DNA of 64,000 nt from an uncultured Aquimarina sp. (GCA_947498785.1 CANMLS010000001.1:124001-188000); one strand, 5' to 3'. Counted from the stretch's first letter, positions 36,047-45,751 are shown. Notes: a model not told the origin generated them from the sequence alone. Numbers and translations: made by a program.

Positions 36047-37960
36047 GTGAATTTGAAAGATATATATATCATTTTTGGTGTTTCTGGATGCGGAAAAACA
36101 ACTTTGGGAAGGGAACTGTCAACTATATTGAACATTCCTTTTTATGATGCTGATAATTTTCATCCAGAACCAAATATTAAAAAGATGTCAGAAGGTATTC
36201 CTCTAGAGGATAATGATAGAGCTCCGTGGTTGCAAGTTTTGGCAGATCGTATTGCAGATTGGAGTAAAGAAAAAGGAGCTGTATTGGCATGTTCTGCATT
36301 AAAACAAGAATATAGAGATAAGCTCCAATCTATTGATCATCGATACATAAAGTGGATTTTTTTGGAAGCTTCGTATGAAACTATTTTAAAGCGTTTGGAA
36401 GCTAGACAAGGACATTTTTTTAAAAAGGAACTATTAGTATCACAATTTGATACTTTAGAACAACCAAAACAAGGAATTTGTATCAATGTAGAACAGAGTA
36501 TTGAAAAAAGTATTACTCAAATAAAGTTAAAATTGAATATGTCAAAATCACAGCTCGGACTTATTGGACTAGGTGTTATGGGAAAAAGTCTTTCTAAAAA
36601 TATACTATCCCGAGGCTTTAGTTTATCCGTTTATAATCGCCAAGTTGAAAATAAAGAAGTTGATATAGCAAAACATTTTGTAGATGAACAACCTAATGGA
36701 TCACATGTTCTTGGGTTTGATGATTTATCGTCTTTTGTGAATTCATTAGAAGAACCCCGTACAATCATGATTATGGTCAATGCAGGAAAACCAATAGACC
36801 TGGTTATAGAGTCTATATTACCATTGTTGTCAAAAGGGGATTGTTTGATCGATGGAGGGAATTCTCATTATAAAAAAACTTTAGAAAGAGAACAACTAGT
36901 ATCTAGATTAGGAATACATTTTATCGGTACTGGAGTTTCTGGAGGAGAAGAAGGAGCACTTAAGGGACCATCTATTATGCCTGGAGGGTCGAAAGAAGCA
37001 TATATGCGTTCTGGAAAATTTTTAGAAGCTATTGCTGCCAGAGATAAAAATGATAATTCATGTTGTACTTATATTGGCCCAGGTGGAGCAGGGCATTATG
37101 TAAAAATGATTCATAACGGGATTGAATATGGAGAAATGCAGTTGTTGGCAGAAATCTATCATTTTTTAAGATTTTATGGAAATAAAACCCCAGAACAGAT
37201 AAGTGACGTTTTCGAATCCTGGAGAATAAATAGAAAAGATAGTTTCCTTTTAGAAATTACAGCAGATATTTTACGTAAAAAAGAAGGAGAAGAATTTTTG
37301 ATAGATAAAATTCTGGATAAAGCTGGGCAAAAAGGTACTGGAGGATGGTCAACAGTATCAGCTTTGGAAATAGGAATGCCATTATCAACAATTTCAGAAG
37401 CTGTTATGGCTCGAAATCTTTCTGGAATGAAATCAGAACGTGAAACTGCTTCAGAGATTTATAATCTCAAACCATCTATAGCTATTGATGACGAAGAGCT
37501 TCTAAATACTTTAGAAAAAGCATTTTATGCTACAAGTATAATTAATCATGCAATAGGGTTTGACCTTATCTCACAAGCATCTCAAGAATATCAATGGAAT
37601 CTTAATTTATCAGAAATTGCAAGAATATGGACTAATGGATGTATTATTCGGGGTCATCTAATGGAGCAGATATCAGTCTTATTTAAAGATAGTGATTCTA
37701 TTTCATTGCTTTTGCTTCCAGAAATTGTTGAAATTCTTAAAACAGATATTACTAAATTAACAGATATAGTTTCTATAGCAATGAGAGCAGGATATTCTCT
37801 ACCCGTGATGTCTGCAGCTGCAAACTATTTTTTAACATATACATCAAAACAATCCTCTGCGAATATGATACAAGCACAGCGTGATTATTTTGGAGCTCAT
37901 ACATACCAACGCATTGATGCTCCATTGACTGAATACTTTCACACAAACTGGAAAAATTAA
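36047..37960 (+). CDS. Gluconokinase / 6-phosphogluconate dehydrogenase fusion protein
   Basis: Residues 1-164 are a GntK-type gluconokinase: P-loop FGVSGCGKTTLG (9-20), then ADNFHP, and CSALKQEYRDKL. From residue 165, which is itself a Met and the natural start of a stand-alone gene, residues 165-637 form 6-phosphogluconate dehydrogenase: NADP motif GLIGLGVMG, GTGVSGGEEGA, catalytic Lys in GHYVKMIHNGIEYGEMQ, and GTGGWSTVSALE. The frame is continuous over the joint. Gluconate would be phosphorylated and then oxidised and decarboxylated to ribulose 5-phosphate by one chain. The GTG start at 36047 lies 13 bases after the GH3 gene, and the permease follows 3 bases downstream. Confidence 0.93.
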   Translation: MNLKDIYIIFGVSGCGKTTLGRELSTILNIPFYDADNFHPEPNIKKMSEGIPLEDNDRAPWLQVLADRIADWSKEKGAVLACSALKQEYRDKLQSIDHRYIKWIFLEASYETILKRLEARQGHFFKKELLVSQFDTLEQPKQGICINVEQSIEKSITQIKLKLNMSKSQLGLIGLGVMGKSLSKNILSRGFSLSVYNRQVENKEVDIAKHFVDEQPNGSHVLGFDDLSSFVNSLEEPRTIMIMVNAGKPIDLVIESILPLLSKGDCLIDGGNSHYKKTLEREQLVSRLGIHFIGTGVSGGEEGALKGPSIMPGGSKEAYMRSGKFLEAIAARDKNDNSCCTYIGPGGAGHYVKMIHNGIEYGEMQLLAEIYHFLRFYGNKTPEQISDVFESWRINRKDSFLLEITADILRKKEGEEFLIDKILDKAGQKGTGGWSTVSALEIGMPLSTISEAVMARNLSGMKSERETASEIYNLKPSIAIDDEELLNTLEKAFYATSIINHAIGFDLISQASQEYQWNLNLSEIARIWTNGCIIRGHLMEQISVLFKDSDSISLLLLPEIVEILKTDITKLTDIVSIAMRAGYSLPVMSAAANYFLTYTSKQSSANMIQAQRDYFGAHTYQRIDAPLTEYFHTNWKN

Positions 37961-37963
37961 AAT

Positions 37964-39307
37964 ATGGAATATCAATTATTGATTGCAGTAGGTGTAGGTA
38001 TTTTGGCTCTACTTTTTATGATTCTAAAATTAAAAATACAAGCATTTATCGCACTTCTAATTGTATGTGTACTTGTGGGAATTATTGCTGGTTTATCGCC
38101 AGAAATGATTCTTGATAGTATAAAAAATGGAATGGGAGGAACATTGGGATTTGTGGCTACAGTTGTTGGTCTGGGAGCTTTGTTTGGAGGATTATTAGAA
38201 CATTCTGGAGGAGCTCAAGGTTTAGCAAAATACATATTAAAACTTGCAGGAGAAAAAAATGCATCTTGGGCCATGATGATCACTGGCTTTATAATTGCTA
38301 TTCCAGTATTTTTTGATGTTGCATTTATCATTTTGGTTCCGGTGGTATATGCCATTGCAAGAAACACCAAAAAATCGGTACTGTTATATGCGATACCCTT
38401 ACTTGCAGGTTTAGCTATTACACATAGTTTTATACCACCAACTCCAGGACCTGTTGCAGTAGCAGATATTCTAGGAGCTAATTTAGGTTGGGTAATTATC
38501 TTAGGTTTTATTACTGGTATTCCTGCGGCAATTATTAGTGGGCCTATTTTTGCAAAATATATATCCAAAAAAATTAGTGTTTCAATACCAGAACAAGGTA
38601 TGGACATACTAAAAGATAAAGAATACCCTAACCCAATCACTATAATTGCAATTATAGCGCTTCCAATTCTACTAATTGTTTTAAAAACTGTTTTTCTTGG
38701 TGACTGGATGGATGAGAATTTTTTACCAAAATCAATAACCTATACCATAGCTTTATTAGGGCATCCTTTTACAGCTTTAATTATTGCTAACCTCCTTGCT
38801 TGGTACATTTTAGGTATTATAAGGGGGACAGGAAGAGATGAATTATTAAAGCTATCTATAAAATCTTTTCAGCCAGCAGGGGCAATTATATTACTTACAG
38901 GAGCAGGAGGGGCTTTTAAGCAAGTTTTAGTAGACACAAAAGCAGGGGAGATGTTAGCTTCTTCGTTGCAGGGAGCCTTTATACACCCCTTATTATTTGC
39001 TTTTATCGTTGCAGCTTTGATACGTGTCCTTCAAGGATCGGCCACAACCGCCATGATTGCAGCGGCTGGAATAGCATCGCCCATAATTCTGGCAGGAGAA
39101 TTTAGTGCTGCTCAAATTGCTCTTTTTGTTATATCAATAGCTTCTGGAGCGACTATATTGTCTCATGTAAATGATAGTGGATTTTGGTTAGTGGGTCAAT
39201 ATCTTGGTTTAACAGAAAAACAAACCTTTCATTCCTGGACTGTAATGACTACTTTAATTGCTTGTACTGGATTAATAATGTCGTTGTTATTGTGGTATGT
39301 GTTTTAA
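37964..39307 (+). CDS. Gluconate permease, GntP family
   Basis: 447 residues with about 12-14 hydrophobic segments. The family features are LIVCVLVGIIAGLSPE near the start, GLGALFGGLLEHSGGA, the loop PPTPGPVAVADILGANLG near 157-174, and SHVNDSGFWLVGQY near 401-414. It imports gluconate with protons. It starts 3 bases after the gluconokinase/6-phosphogluconate dehydrogenase fusion, so uptake and the first two enzymatic steps are one transcription unit. Confidence 0.94.
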   Translation: MEYQLLIAVGVGILALLFMILKLKIQAFIALLIVCVLVGIIAGLSPEMILDSIKNGMGGTLGFVATVVGLGALFGGLLEHSGGAQGLAKYILKLAGEKNASWAMMITGFIIAIPVFFDVAFIILVPVVYAIARNTKKSVLLYAIPLLAGLAITHSFIPPTPGPVAVADILGANLGWVIILGFITGIPAAIISGPIFAKYISKKISVSIPEQGMDILKDKEYPNPITIIAIIALPILLIVLKTVFLGDWMDENFLPKSITYTIALLGHPFTALIIANLLAWYILGIIRGTGRDELLKLSIKSFQPAGAIILLTGAGGAFKQVLVDTKAGEMLASSLQGAFIHPLLFAFIVAALIRVLQGSATTAMIAAAGIASPIILAGEFSAAQIALFVISIASGATILSHVNDSGFWLVGQYLGLTEKQTFHSWTVMTTLIACTGLIMSLLLWYVF

Positions 39308-39753
39308 AGAAAGCTAGGTTGAATTTTGAATAACATAGTTATTTAACCCGTTTTATGTATTATAACTTCGTGATGAAGCTTTGAAATACCATAATAATGA
39401 TGTTTTCTTAATTTCTGCATAAGCACCGTTATGGTGAAATTAAAAAATATAATGAAGTGCCAGTATTTGCAGTAGTTCAAAGATGTAATAGATTTTTTAA
39501 TGCATAATGCGGGTTTAATTCAGTATTTGAAAAGACAAAGTATTATTATAGTTTATTTGGCATTATATTATCCAAACAATGAATAATAATGCTTCCATTT
39601 TGTTATAGCATTCTAATAAGGAGGTTTACTGATGATGATAGCACTATCTTTATCTTCAAATTGATTGTCTAGATAGATTAAATATTTTCCTGATAGGATG
39701 GTTTGTAGACATTGTTATTAATTAGTTTTTACTGTTTATAACTAAGGAATTAT
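39308..39753. other. Long intergenic stretch without a recognised gene
   Basis: The 446 bases between the permease and the convergent beta-helix gene hold no complete gene. A frame from 39412 to 39507 reads protein-like (HRYGEIKKYN, VPVFAVVQRCNRFF) but has no start and no neighbours in frame; it may be the relic of a lost gene. No terminator with a T tract was found. Confidence 0.35.
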
Positions 39754-41145
39754 TTACCAACCATCTAAAACACATTGTAGTGTGTAAGGTTTACTTTCTG
39801 ATAATGGTAGCTCTTCTGGAGCGTCTCCCAAATAATTTCCGCTTGCAAAGCCAGTGACCTCATTAAATCGATATGACCAACAAAACCTAAGATTAGGATG
39901 ATCTTCAGAATAAGTAACCAGATTATCGACCAATATTACATTTTCAAATTCAGAAAAAGCGACAAAGTAACCATAAAACTTATTACGACGAACATCTGCA
40001 TCAGAACTTTTGTACATATACATACCACAACTGTTACAAATATTATCATGTACATAAGTAGCTCTATTATGGCCTTTATCTCCTCCACCAGAGTATTGGA
40101 TATACCCCAGTCTACCATTAGCTGACCCTGTGACCATGGTGATGGTATTTCTAGCGATAATATTATGTGTTTTATGCCAACTAACAATAGGACCATCTAC
40201 ATACTTACTCCCTTCACCTTGTTCCATCACATTATCAAGGATATAAACATTTTCACCACTAGTATTTACTATATCTCCTCCTGTGTTATGATGAAAGTAG
40301 TTATTTTGAATTATAATATCTTTATCTTCACGTCCACCTCCTTCAATATCAATACCAAATTGTGGTGAAGTACCGCTAATATTATGAATTTCATTGTTTT
40401 TTATTTCGATACGTGTACCTCCAACTATTGAAATACCTTGTCGTCTATTATTATTGATATTGTTATTTGTAAAAGTAACGTCTTTTGCATCTAGTACTAA
40501 AGAACCATCTCCGGTTAAATTATGAATTTTCATGTTTTCAATTAATACTTGATTACTTGTGTTCCAAACACAAATACCATGACCTTCATCATGAGCTGTT
40601 TTTCCGTCACTATCACGTGGTGTAAAAACATGTGTATCTCGATCTCCCTTAATTGTACCATCACGTATGATTATGTTATCTCCATTTAAGCTAATAACAC
40701 AATAATTCCATTTATTATTCGTGTCAATTTCTAAAATAGTGCCTTCACTGAATACAAATTCGGTATTGTCATGAATTTCAATTCCTCCTTGATATATATC
40801 ATTTATATCCTCACCAACCAGATATTCGCCTTTAGGTAGCACAACGCGACCATAGTTTTCTTCATGCGCCCAATCAATTGCTGCTTGTAAGTTTGTAGTT
40901 GTTTTAATAGCATTTGTACCATTATTAGGAATATCCCACCTATTTAAGTCAATAATATATTCTTGAGTATTTGATATTATAGGTAATTTAACATCAAAAG
41001 TAACCTTAGGAAGTCCATCAGTATCTAAATCTTCTGAATCTGCTTCATAGTCTGAGTTATTCATAATAAAATCTGAATTTTCGTTACTACAAGACAAAAA
41101 GAAAATTACTACAGAGATTAGAGTATAGTATGTTAATTTTTTCAT
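39754..41145 (-). CDS. Right-handed parallel beta-helix lipoprotein
   Basis: 463 residues from the ATG at 41145 (an upstream start at 41175 adds ten non-signal residues). The lipobox FFLSCSN marks it as a lipoprotein. A pectate-lyase-3-like opening (TTNLQAAIDWAHEENYGRVV, then LPKGEYLVG) leads into many beta-helix rungs rich in Asn ladders (VTFTNNNINNN, IEIKNNEIHNI, IIIQNNYFHHN, VYILDNVMEQ). Such proteins are polysaccharide lyases, epimerases or glycosidases; no catalytic set could be recognised. Its place beside the GH16/GH3 run suggests a glycan substrate. Confidence 0.82.
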   Translation of the reverse strand: MKKLTYYTLISVVIFFLSCSNENSDFIMNNSDYEADSEDLDTDGLPKVTFDVKLPIISNTQEYIIDLNRWDIPNNGTNAIKTTTNLQAAIDWAHEENYGRVVLPKGEYLVGEDINDIYQGGIEIHDNTEFVFSEGTILEIDTNNKWNYCVISLNGDNIIIRDGTIKGDRDTHVFTPRDSDGKTAHDEGHGICVWNTSNQVLIENMKIHNLTGDGSLVLDAKDVTFTNNNINNNRRQGISIVGGTRIEIKNNEIHNISGTSPQFGIDIEGGGREDKDIIIQNNYFHHNTGGDIVNTSGENVYILDNVMEQGEGSKYVDGPIVSWHKTHNIIARNTITMVTGSANGRLGYIQYSGGGDKGHNRATYVHDNICNSCGMYMYKSSDADVRRNKFYGYFVAFSEFENVILVDNLVTYSEDHPNLRFCWSYRFNEVTGFASGNYLGDAPEELPLSESKPYTLQCVLDGW

Positions 41146-41341
41146 TGGGGCATTATCAAAATTAGTTATTTGCAATGTATTAAAACCAATACATTACGAC
41201 AAATTATAATAGTAAATTTGAGAAATTAATCTGTACGTCATTCATAATTTAAAAGTTTACTACTTATTTTATATTCTTTAACTAATCATACTATTTTGAC
41301 ACCTCGTATGTCCTGCATCAAGTGAGTTTATAGACCCTCTG

Positions 41342-41620
41342 TTGGGTCAAAAAGACGCTCGGTTAGAGCTTGGATACCCAAATTTAGACTTTTGGGTCCC
41401 AAATTTGGGTCTGACACTTCCAATTTTGAAGGTGATAAGTCCAAATTTGGGGCTTGATGACCCAACGTTGAGCCTTAAAAGTCCAATTTTTCATCAAAGA
41501 GATCCAACGGAACGTCTTTTTGGTTCATCGTTTTATAGTGATGTCTCAAATTTGAACCCCCAAAGTCCAAAAATGGGTATTAGAAGTCCAATTTTGGAAG
41601 AAATTATAAAAACATACTAA
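41342..41620 (+). CDS. Heptapeptide-repeat ORF (P-N/I-L-G-L pattern)
   Basis: A 92-residue frame that starts with TTG and is built of seven-residue units: PNLDFWV, PNLGLTL, PILKVIS, PNLGLDD, PTLSLKS, PIFHQRD, PTERLFG, SSFYSDV, SNLNPQS, PKMGIRS, PILEEII. It corresponds exactly to the 21-bp DNA repeat. There is no signal peptide. The start is uncertain, and the frame may not be translated: the DNA repeat rather than the protein may be what is kept. I do not recognise the family. The neighbour downstream is a small HTH protein. Confidence 0.35.
   Translation: MGQKDARLELGYPNLDFWVPNLGLTLPILKVISPNLGLDDPTLSLKSPIFHQRDPTERLFGSSFYSDVSNLNPQSPKMGIRSPILEEIIKTY
41372..41603 (+). repeat. Degenerate 21-bp tandem repeat, about 11 units
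   Basis: Eleven consecutive 21-base units share the core yCCAAnTTTGGg (for example CCCAAATTTGGGTCTGACACT and TCCAAATTTGGGGCTTGATGA). The period stays at 21 bases throughout, with units 7 and 8 most diverged. The core is itself palindromic (CCAAATTTGG). The base composition is clearly richer in GC than the flanks. Confidence 0.85.
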
Positions 41621-41711
41621 AGTACTTAAGAGCTCACATCCTCACATTCACATAATTAATTGACAAAACGTAATCCTACCCCATAATAATCTCTAAATAT
41701 AAGAACACATT

Positions 41712-41984
41712 ATGAACGTTATCATTAAACATATCGAAATTATAAAACGTATCGATCAATTGATTCGGCTACAAGCCACTGGGGCACCAGAAACATGTGC
41801 TGTTCGTTTGAGAATCTCAAAAACCAAACTCTATCGTACGATTACCCTGATGAAAGAATTAAATGCTCCGATTGAATATAATTTTTCTATCCAAAGTTAT
41901 GTATATGTCAAAGAGGTAGGTTTTCAATTTGGGTTTTATACCAAAGAAAGCAATGTTAAGAAATTAAATCCTTTTGTAGGGTAG
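41712..41984 (+). CDS. Small helix-turn-helix protein
   Basis: 90 residues of a short flavobacterial DNA-binding family. The HTH is in IDQLIRLQATGAPETCAVRL and RISKTKLYRTITLMKEL (about 12-56), followed by a small beta wing (APIEYNFSIQSYVYVKE) and a short tail. It has no ligand domain. Such genes occur beside small peptide genes of unknown role in Bacteroidota. It lies 91 bases after the heptapeptide repeat on the same strand and may regulate it. Confidence 0.78.
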   Translation: MNVIIKHIEIIKRIDQLIRLQATGAPETCAVRLRISKTKLYRTITLMKELNAPIEYNFSIQSYVYVKEVGFQFGFYTKESNVKKLNPFVG

Positions 41985-42343
41985 TTGTTTTAAGTATAAA
42001 CTATGTTTAGTTTGATGCAAGAAATATTGTTATAATATCTAGAGCAAGGAGTCTAGATAAATAGTTAATCCAATGAATTTAAATAAAGTATTAGAAAAAG
42101 ATATCTAAACATGTAATAGTGTTTTTTACAATAAAGGTATTTTCTATTAATTTGAGCTTCTATGGTGTTTCATTTGTACTCAATTTATAAAGCATTTTGC
42201 ATTATAAACCCTTGTTTTCAAAGAAAAGATGTATTTCGGTTATTTTTTAACTTTTCTTAAAAAAATGATCTTGATTGAATTTTCATAACCAAAATCTTGT
42301 TTTTTATATCATATTACTACTGTTTTTTTAAAGATTAAAAATT
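41985..42343. other. Intergenic stretch before aroC
   Basis: About 360 AT-rich bases without an open frame, RNA or clear hairpin. It ends in the aroC promoter. Confidence 0.4.
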
Positions 42344-42351
42344 ACTTTTGT
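42344..42351 (+). promoter_or_regulatory. -7 promoter element of aroC
   Basis: TACTTTTG is 15 bases before the ATG at 42366, and CTG at 42321-42323 fits a weak -33 site with a 20-base spacer. The alternative TTG start at 42348 would lie inside this element, which argues for the ATG. Confidence 0.65.
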
Positions 42352-42365
42352 GCAAAATTATTGTA

Positions 42366-43430
42366 ATGGCTGGAAATACATTTGGAAACCTTTTTAAGGT
42401 AACCACATTTGGAGAATCACACGGAGTAGCAATTGGGGGGATCATTGACGGATGTCCTGCGGGTGTTACATTAGATTTAGAAGCAATTCAGGCAGAATTA
42501 GATCGCCGTAAACCAGGACAATCAGCTATCGTTACACAGCGTAAAGAGCCTGACACAGTAGAGTTTTTTTCTGGTATTTTTGATGGAATGACTACTGGAA
42601 CTCCTATAGGTTTTGCGATTAAGAATGCAAATCAGAAGTCCAAAGACTATTCGCATATAAAAGATTCATATCGACCTTCTCATGCAGACTATACCTATGA
42701 CCAAAAATATGGTATTAGAGATTATAGAGGAGGAGGGCGTTCTTCTGCTAGAGAGACTGCTAGTAGAGTAGTAGCAGGAGCTATAGCCAAACAAGTATTG
42801 TCTGAAATTAAGATAAATGCTTATGTAAGTGGAGTTGGTGCTATAAAACTAGAAAAGAGTCATACCGAATTAGATTTTTCATTAACCGAAAGTAATATTG
42901 TTCGTTGTCCGGATCCTAAAATGGCAAACGAAATGGAAAACTATATCAAACAGATTAGAAAAGAAGGAGATACTGTTGGGGGAATTGTGAGTTGCGCAAT
43001 TTCTGGTGTTCCTATTGGACTTGGAGAACCTGTTTTTGATAAATTACATGCAGAATTAGGAAAAGCTATGCTTTCTATTAATGCAGTAAAAGGTTTTGAG
43101 TATGGAAGCGGTTTTGCCGGAGCAGAATTAAAAGGAAGCCAGCATAATGATCTTTTTAATACAGACGGAACAACTAAGACCAATCTATCAGGAGGAATAC
43201 AGGGTGGGATTTCTAACGGAATGGATATCTACTTTAATGTAGCTTTTAAACCTGTAGCTACAATAATGCAAGATCAGGAAACCATTGATAAAGATGGAAA
43301 TATGGTAAACATGCAAGGTAAAGGAAGACATGATCCCTGTGTTGTGCCCAGAGCAGTTCCTATAGTAGAAGCAATGGCAGCTTTGGTACTTGTAGATTAT
43401 TGGTTAATGAACCGTACAATCAAGAAATAG
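42366..43430 (+). CDS. aroC: Chorismate synthase
   Basis: The enzyme makes chorismate from EPSP and needs reduced FMN. The 354 residues from ATG 42366 contain the family signatures [18 protein letters not shown] (12-29), [22 protein letters not shown] with the [11 protein letters not shown] site (about 108-138), and the C-terminal [19 protein letters not shown] (about 319-337). Start choice rests on the promoter position and the conserved [11 protein letters not shown] terminus. It is monocistronic, with a terminator 30 bases after the stop. Confidence 0.97.
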   Translation: MAGNTFGNLFKVTTFGESHGVAIGGIIDGCPAGVTLDLEAIQAELDRRKPGQSAIVTQRKEPDTVEFFSGIFDGMTTGTPIGFAIKNANQKSKDYSHIKDSYRPSHADYTYDQKYGIRDYRGGGRSSARETASRVVAGAIAKQVLSEIKINAYVSGVGAIKLEKSHTELDFSLTESNIVRCPDPKMANEMENYIKQIRKEGDTVGGIVSCAISGVPIGLGEPVFDKLHAELGKAMLSINAVKGFEYGSGFAGAELKGSQHNDLFNTDGTTKTNLSGGIQGGISNGMDIYFNVAFKPVATIMQDQETIDKDGNMVNMQGKGRHDPCVVPRAVPIVEAMAALVLVDYWLMNRTIKK

Positions 43431-43458
43431 CAAATAATAAAAGATAAGTTAATAATTT

Positions 43459-43488
43459 ACGGTAATCTTATTTTGGTTGCCGTTTTTT
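43459..43488 (+). terminator. Terminator of aroC
   Basis: A 7-bp stem with one G-T pair, ACGGTAA (43459-43465) and TTGCCGT (43477-43483), followed by TTTTTT and then GTTTTT. Confidence 0.65.
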
Positions 43489-43540
43489 GTTTTTAATTTA
43501 TATCTTCGATGCTATTTTGCTTAAATATTAAAATACTCAC

Positions 43541-44869
43541 ATGAAAAAAATCGCATTGCACTGGCAAATCATGATCGGAATGATATTAGGAATATTATTC
43601 GGGTTTTTAATGACTACCTTCTCATGGGGGAAAGAATTTACAGGAGATTGGATTGCACCGTTGGGAACTATTTTTGTAAATCTATTAAAGCTAATCGCAG
43701 TTCCATTAATTTTGGCTTCTCTAATTAAAGGAATTTCAGATCTAAAAGATATTTCAAAATTTAAATTAATAGGAGGTAGAACAATTGTTATCTATATTTT
43801 AACAACCGTTATTGCTATAACAATTGGTTTATTAATGGTAAATGTATTTAAACCAGGAAATGGAATTACTCCAGAAACTATAGAGAAATTAACTACAGAA
43901 TACGCAGGCAATGCCAAAATCTCTGAGCGTATTGCAGAGGCGGGAAGACAAAAAGAAAGTGGCCCTTTACAATTTATTGTTGATATGGTACCACAAAATG
44001 CTTTCAAAGCAATGAGTGATAATAAGATGATGTTACAAGTCATATTTTTTGCAATCTTTTTGGGTATTAGTATGTTGCTTATAAAGCCATCTCAATCAGA
44101 GCCTCTTAAAAAGTTTTTTGATAGCTTAAATGATGTGGTATTAAAAATGGTTGATTTAATTATGTTAACCGCGCCATTTGCTGTTTTTGCTTTATTAGCC
44201 AATGTAGTTGTTACTTCTGATGATCCTGATATATTATTGGCATTATTACGATATGCAGGTGTTGTGATATTTGGTTTGGCCTTGATGATCGTTTTTTATT
44301 GTGTTTTGGTTGCTGTCATAACTAAGAAATCTCCGTTATGGTTCCTTAAACAAATTAGTCCAGCACAGTTGCTAGCATTTTCTACTAGTTCTAGTGCAGC
44401 TACTCTTCCTGTAACCATGGAAAGAGTAGAAGAACATATAGGAGTTGACAAAGAAGTATCTAGTTTTGTACTTCCTGTTGGAGCCACTATCAATATGGAC
44501 GGAACTAGCTTATATCAAGCTGTTGCTTCTGTGTTTATTATGCAAGTTCTTTGGCCAGAAGGATTAACATTTAGTAATCAAATTACGATTGTTTTAACTG
44601 CTTTATTGGCATCAATAGGATCTGCAGCTGTTCCAGGAGCAGGAATGGTGATGTTAGTAATTGTTTTAGAAGCTATAGGTTTTCCTTCTGATAAGTTACC
44701 AATTGGGTTAGCTCTAATATTTGCGGTAGATAGACCATTAGATATGTTACGAACAACTGTAAACGTTACAGGAGATGCAACTGTATCCATGATTGTTGCC
44801 AAATCTGTAGGTAAGCTGGGAGAACCTAAAGTAAAAGAATGGGATGATCATTATGATAATGTAAAGTGA
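43541..44869 (+). CDS. Dicarboxylate/amino acid:cation symporter (DAACS family)
   Basis: 442 residues of the GltP/DctA fold with about eight membrane helices and two re-entrant loops. The Ser-rich hairpin motif is FSTSSSAATLPVTMERVEEH near 284-303, the cation-binding NMDGTSLYQAV is near 324, and helix 8 carries DRPLDMLRTTVNVTGDA near 400-416 with the Arg/Asp/Asn substrate residues. It imports glutamate, aspartate or C4 acids with Na+ or H+. The convergent LysR gene begins one base after its stop. Confidence 0.93.
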   Translation: MKKIALHWQIMIGMILGILFGFLMTTFSWGKEFTGDWIAPLGTIFVNLLKLIAVPLILASLIKGISDLKDISKFKLIGGRTIVIYILTTVIAITIGLLMVNVFKPGNGITPETIEKLTTEYAGNAKISERIAEAGRQKESGPLQFIVDMVPQNAFKAMSDNKMMLQVIFFAIFLGISMLLIKPSQSEPLKKFFDSLNDVVLKMVDLIMLTAPFAVFALLANVVVTSDDPDILLALLRYAGVVIFGLALMIVFYCVLVAVITKKSPLWFLKQISPAQLLAFSTSSSAATLPVTMERVEEHIGVDKEVSSFVLPVGATINMDGTSLYQAVASVFIMQVLWPEGLTFSNQITIVLTALLASIGSAAVPGAGMVMLVIVLEAIGFPSDKLPIGLALIFAVDRPLDMLRTTVNVTGDATVSMIVAKSVGKLGEPKVKEWDDHYDNVK

Positions 44870-45751
44870 TTAATCTACTTTCCAATTCTTGAGAAGTTCA
44901 AATAACAAAGGATATTCTTGTTCTCGTTCGGGATTCCACATCATAGTGAGTTTTGCTTTTTGTTTTATATTTTTCAATTCAATATTTTGTATAGGAAATT
45001 CATGACCGTACAATGAAGAAATAGGTTCAAGAGAAATTCCTAAACCAGCTTCTACTAACCTAAAACTAGTGCTTGCAGAATCTGTTTCATGAATAATTTT
45101 GGGAACAAAACCAGCATCAATACATATGGATTCTAATATATGAACGTAATTAGGACCATCTGCTACAGAAGGAAAAATGAATTCTTCATTTGAAAAAACA
45201 GAAAAATCACTATAATTATTTTGATGTACAGGGTGATTTTCTGGTAATAATATTACAAAATTATCAATTTGTAATATTTTACTTTTCAAAGTAAAAGGAA
45301 CCATAGGATTGGTTGCAAAACCAATGTCTAATTCGTTTTGTTGCAGAGCAAGATATTGATCTCGATTGTTCATTTCTCTTAAGACCGCTTTTATTCCAGG
45401 TATTCTTTGATGAATGGTTTTTAATATTTCTGGTAGTATGGTTTGCATTATAGAATGTGTAAAGCCTATTTTGATTTCTCCTGCTTGACCATTATGAATT
45501 TGAACTGCTTGCTTTTTAATTCTTTCTAATTGAACAAGTAGTTTTTTGGTTTCTGATATAAAATAATGCCCAGCGTGGGTGAGCTGTACATTGCGCTTAT
45601 TTCTTTTAAATAATACTGCACCAATTTGATCTTCTAACTGCTTTATTTGTCTGCTCAATGCAGGTTGTACAATGTTTAATTCTTCTGCTGCTCTGGTGAA
45701 GTTAAGTTTCTCAGATAATACCAAGGCATTTTCTAATTGTTGAATGTTCAT
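44870..45751 (-). CDS. LysR-family transcriptional regulator
   Basis: 293 residues from ATG 45751 (MNIQQLENALVLSEKLNFTR is the family N terminus; a TTG at 45775 adds eight residues). The winged HTH spans residues 1-60 (AAEELNIVQPALSRQIKQLE) and the rest is a periplasmic-binding-protein-like effector domain. It is divergent from the PLP decarboxylase at 45802, with only about 50 bases between, so it most likely controls that gene and itself. Confidence 0.94.
   Translation of the reverse strand: MNIQQLENALVLSEKLNFTRAAEELNIVQPALSRQIKQLEDQIGAVLFKRNKRNVQLTHAGHYFISETKKLLVQLERIKKQAVQIHNGQAGEIKIGFTHSIMQTILPEILKTIHQRIPGIKAVLREMNNRDQYLALQQNELDIGFATNPMVPFTLKSKILQIDNFVILLPENHPVHQNNYSDFSVFSNEEFIFPSVADGPNYVHILESICIDAGFVPKIIHETDSASTSFRLVEAGLGISLEPISSLYGHEFPIQNIELKNIKQKAKLTMMWNPEREQEYPLLFELLKNWKVD

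Noticed and set aside
38215..38640. 141-residue minus-strand open frame
   Set aside because: It lies wholly antisense to the GntP permease; its hydrophobic Ile/Thr-rich content mirrors the membrane protein.
39412..39507. Protein-like 30-codon frame in the gap after the permease
   Set aside because: It has no start codon and no continuation in other frames that I could connect, so it was not called as a pseudogene.
41372..41603. Possible CRISPR array
   Set aside because: The 21-bp units are contiguous and degenerate with no unique spacers, so this is a tandem repeat.
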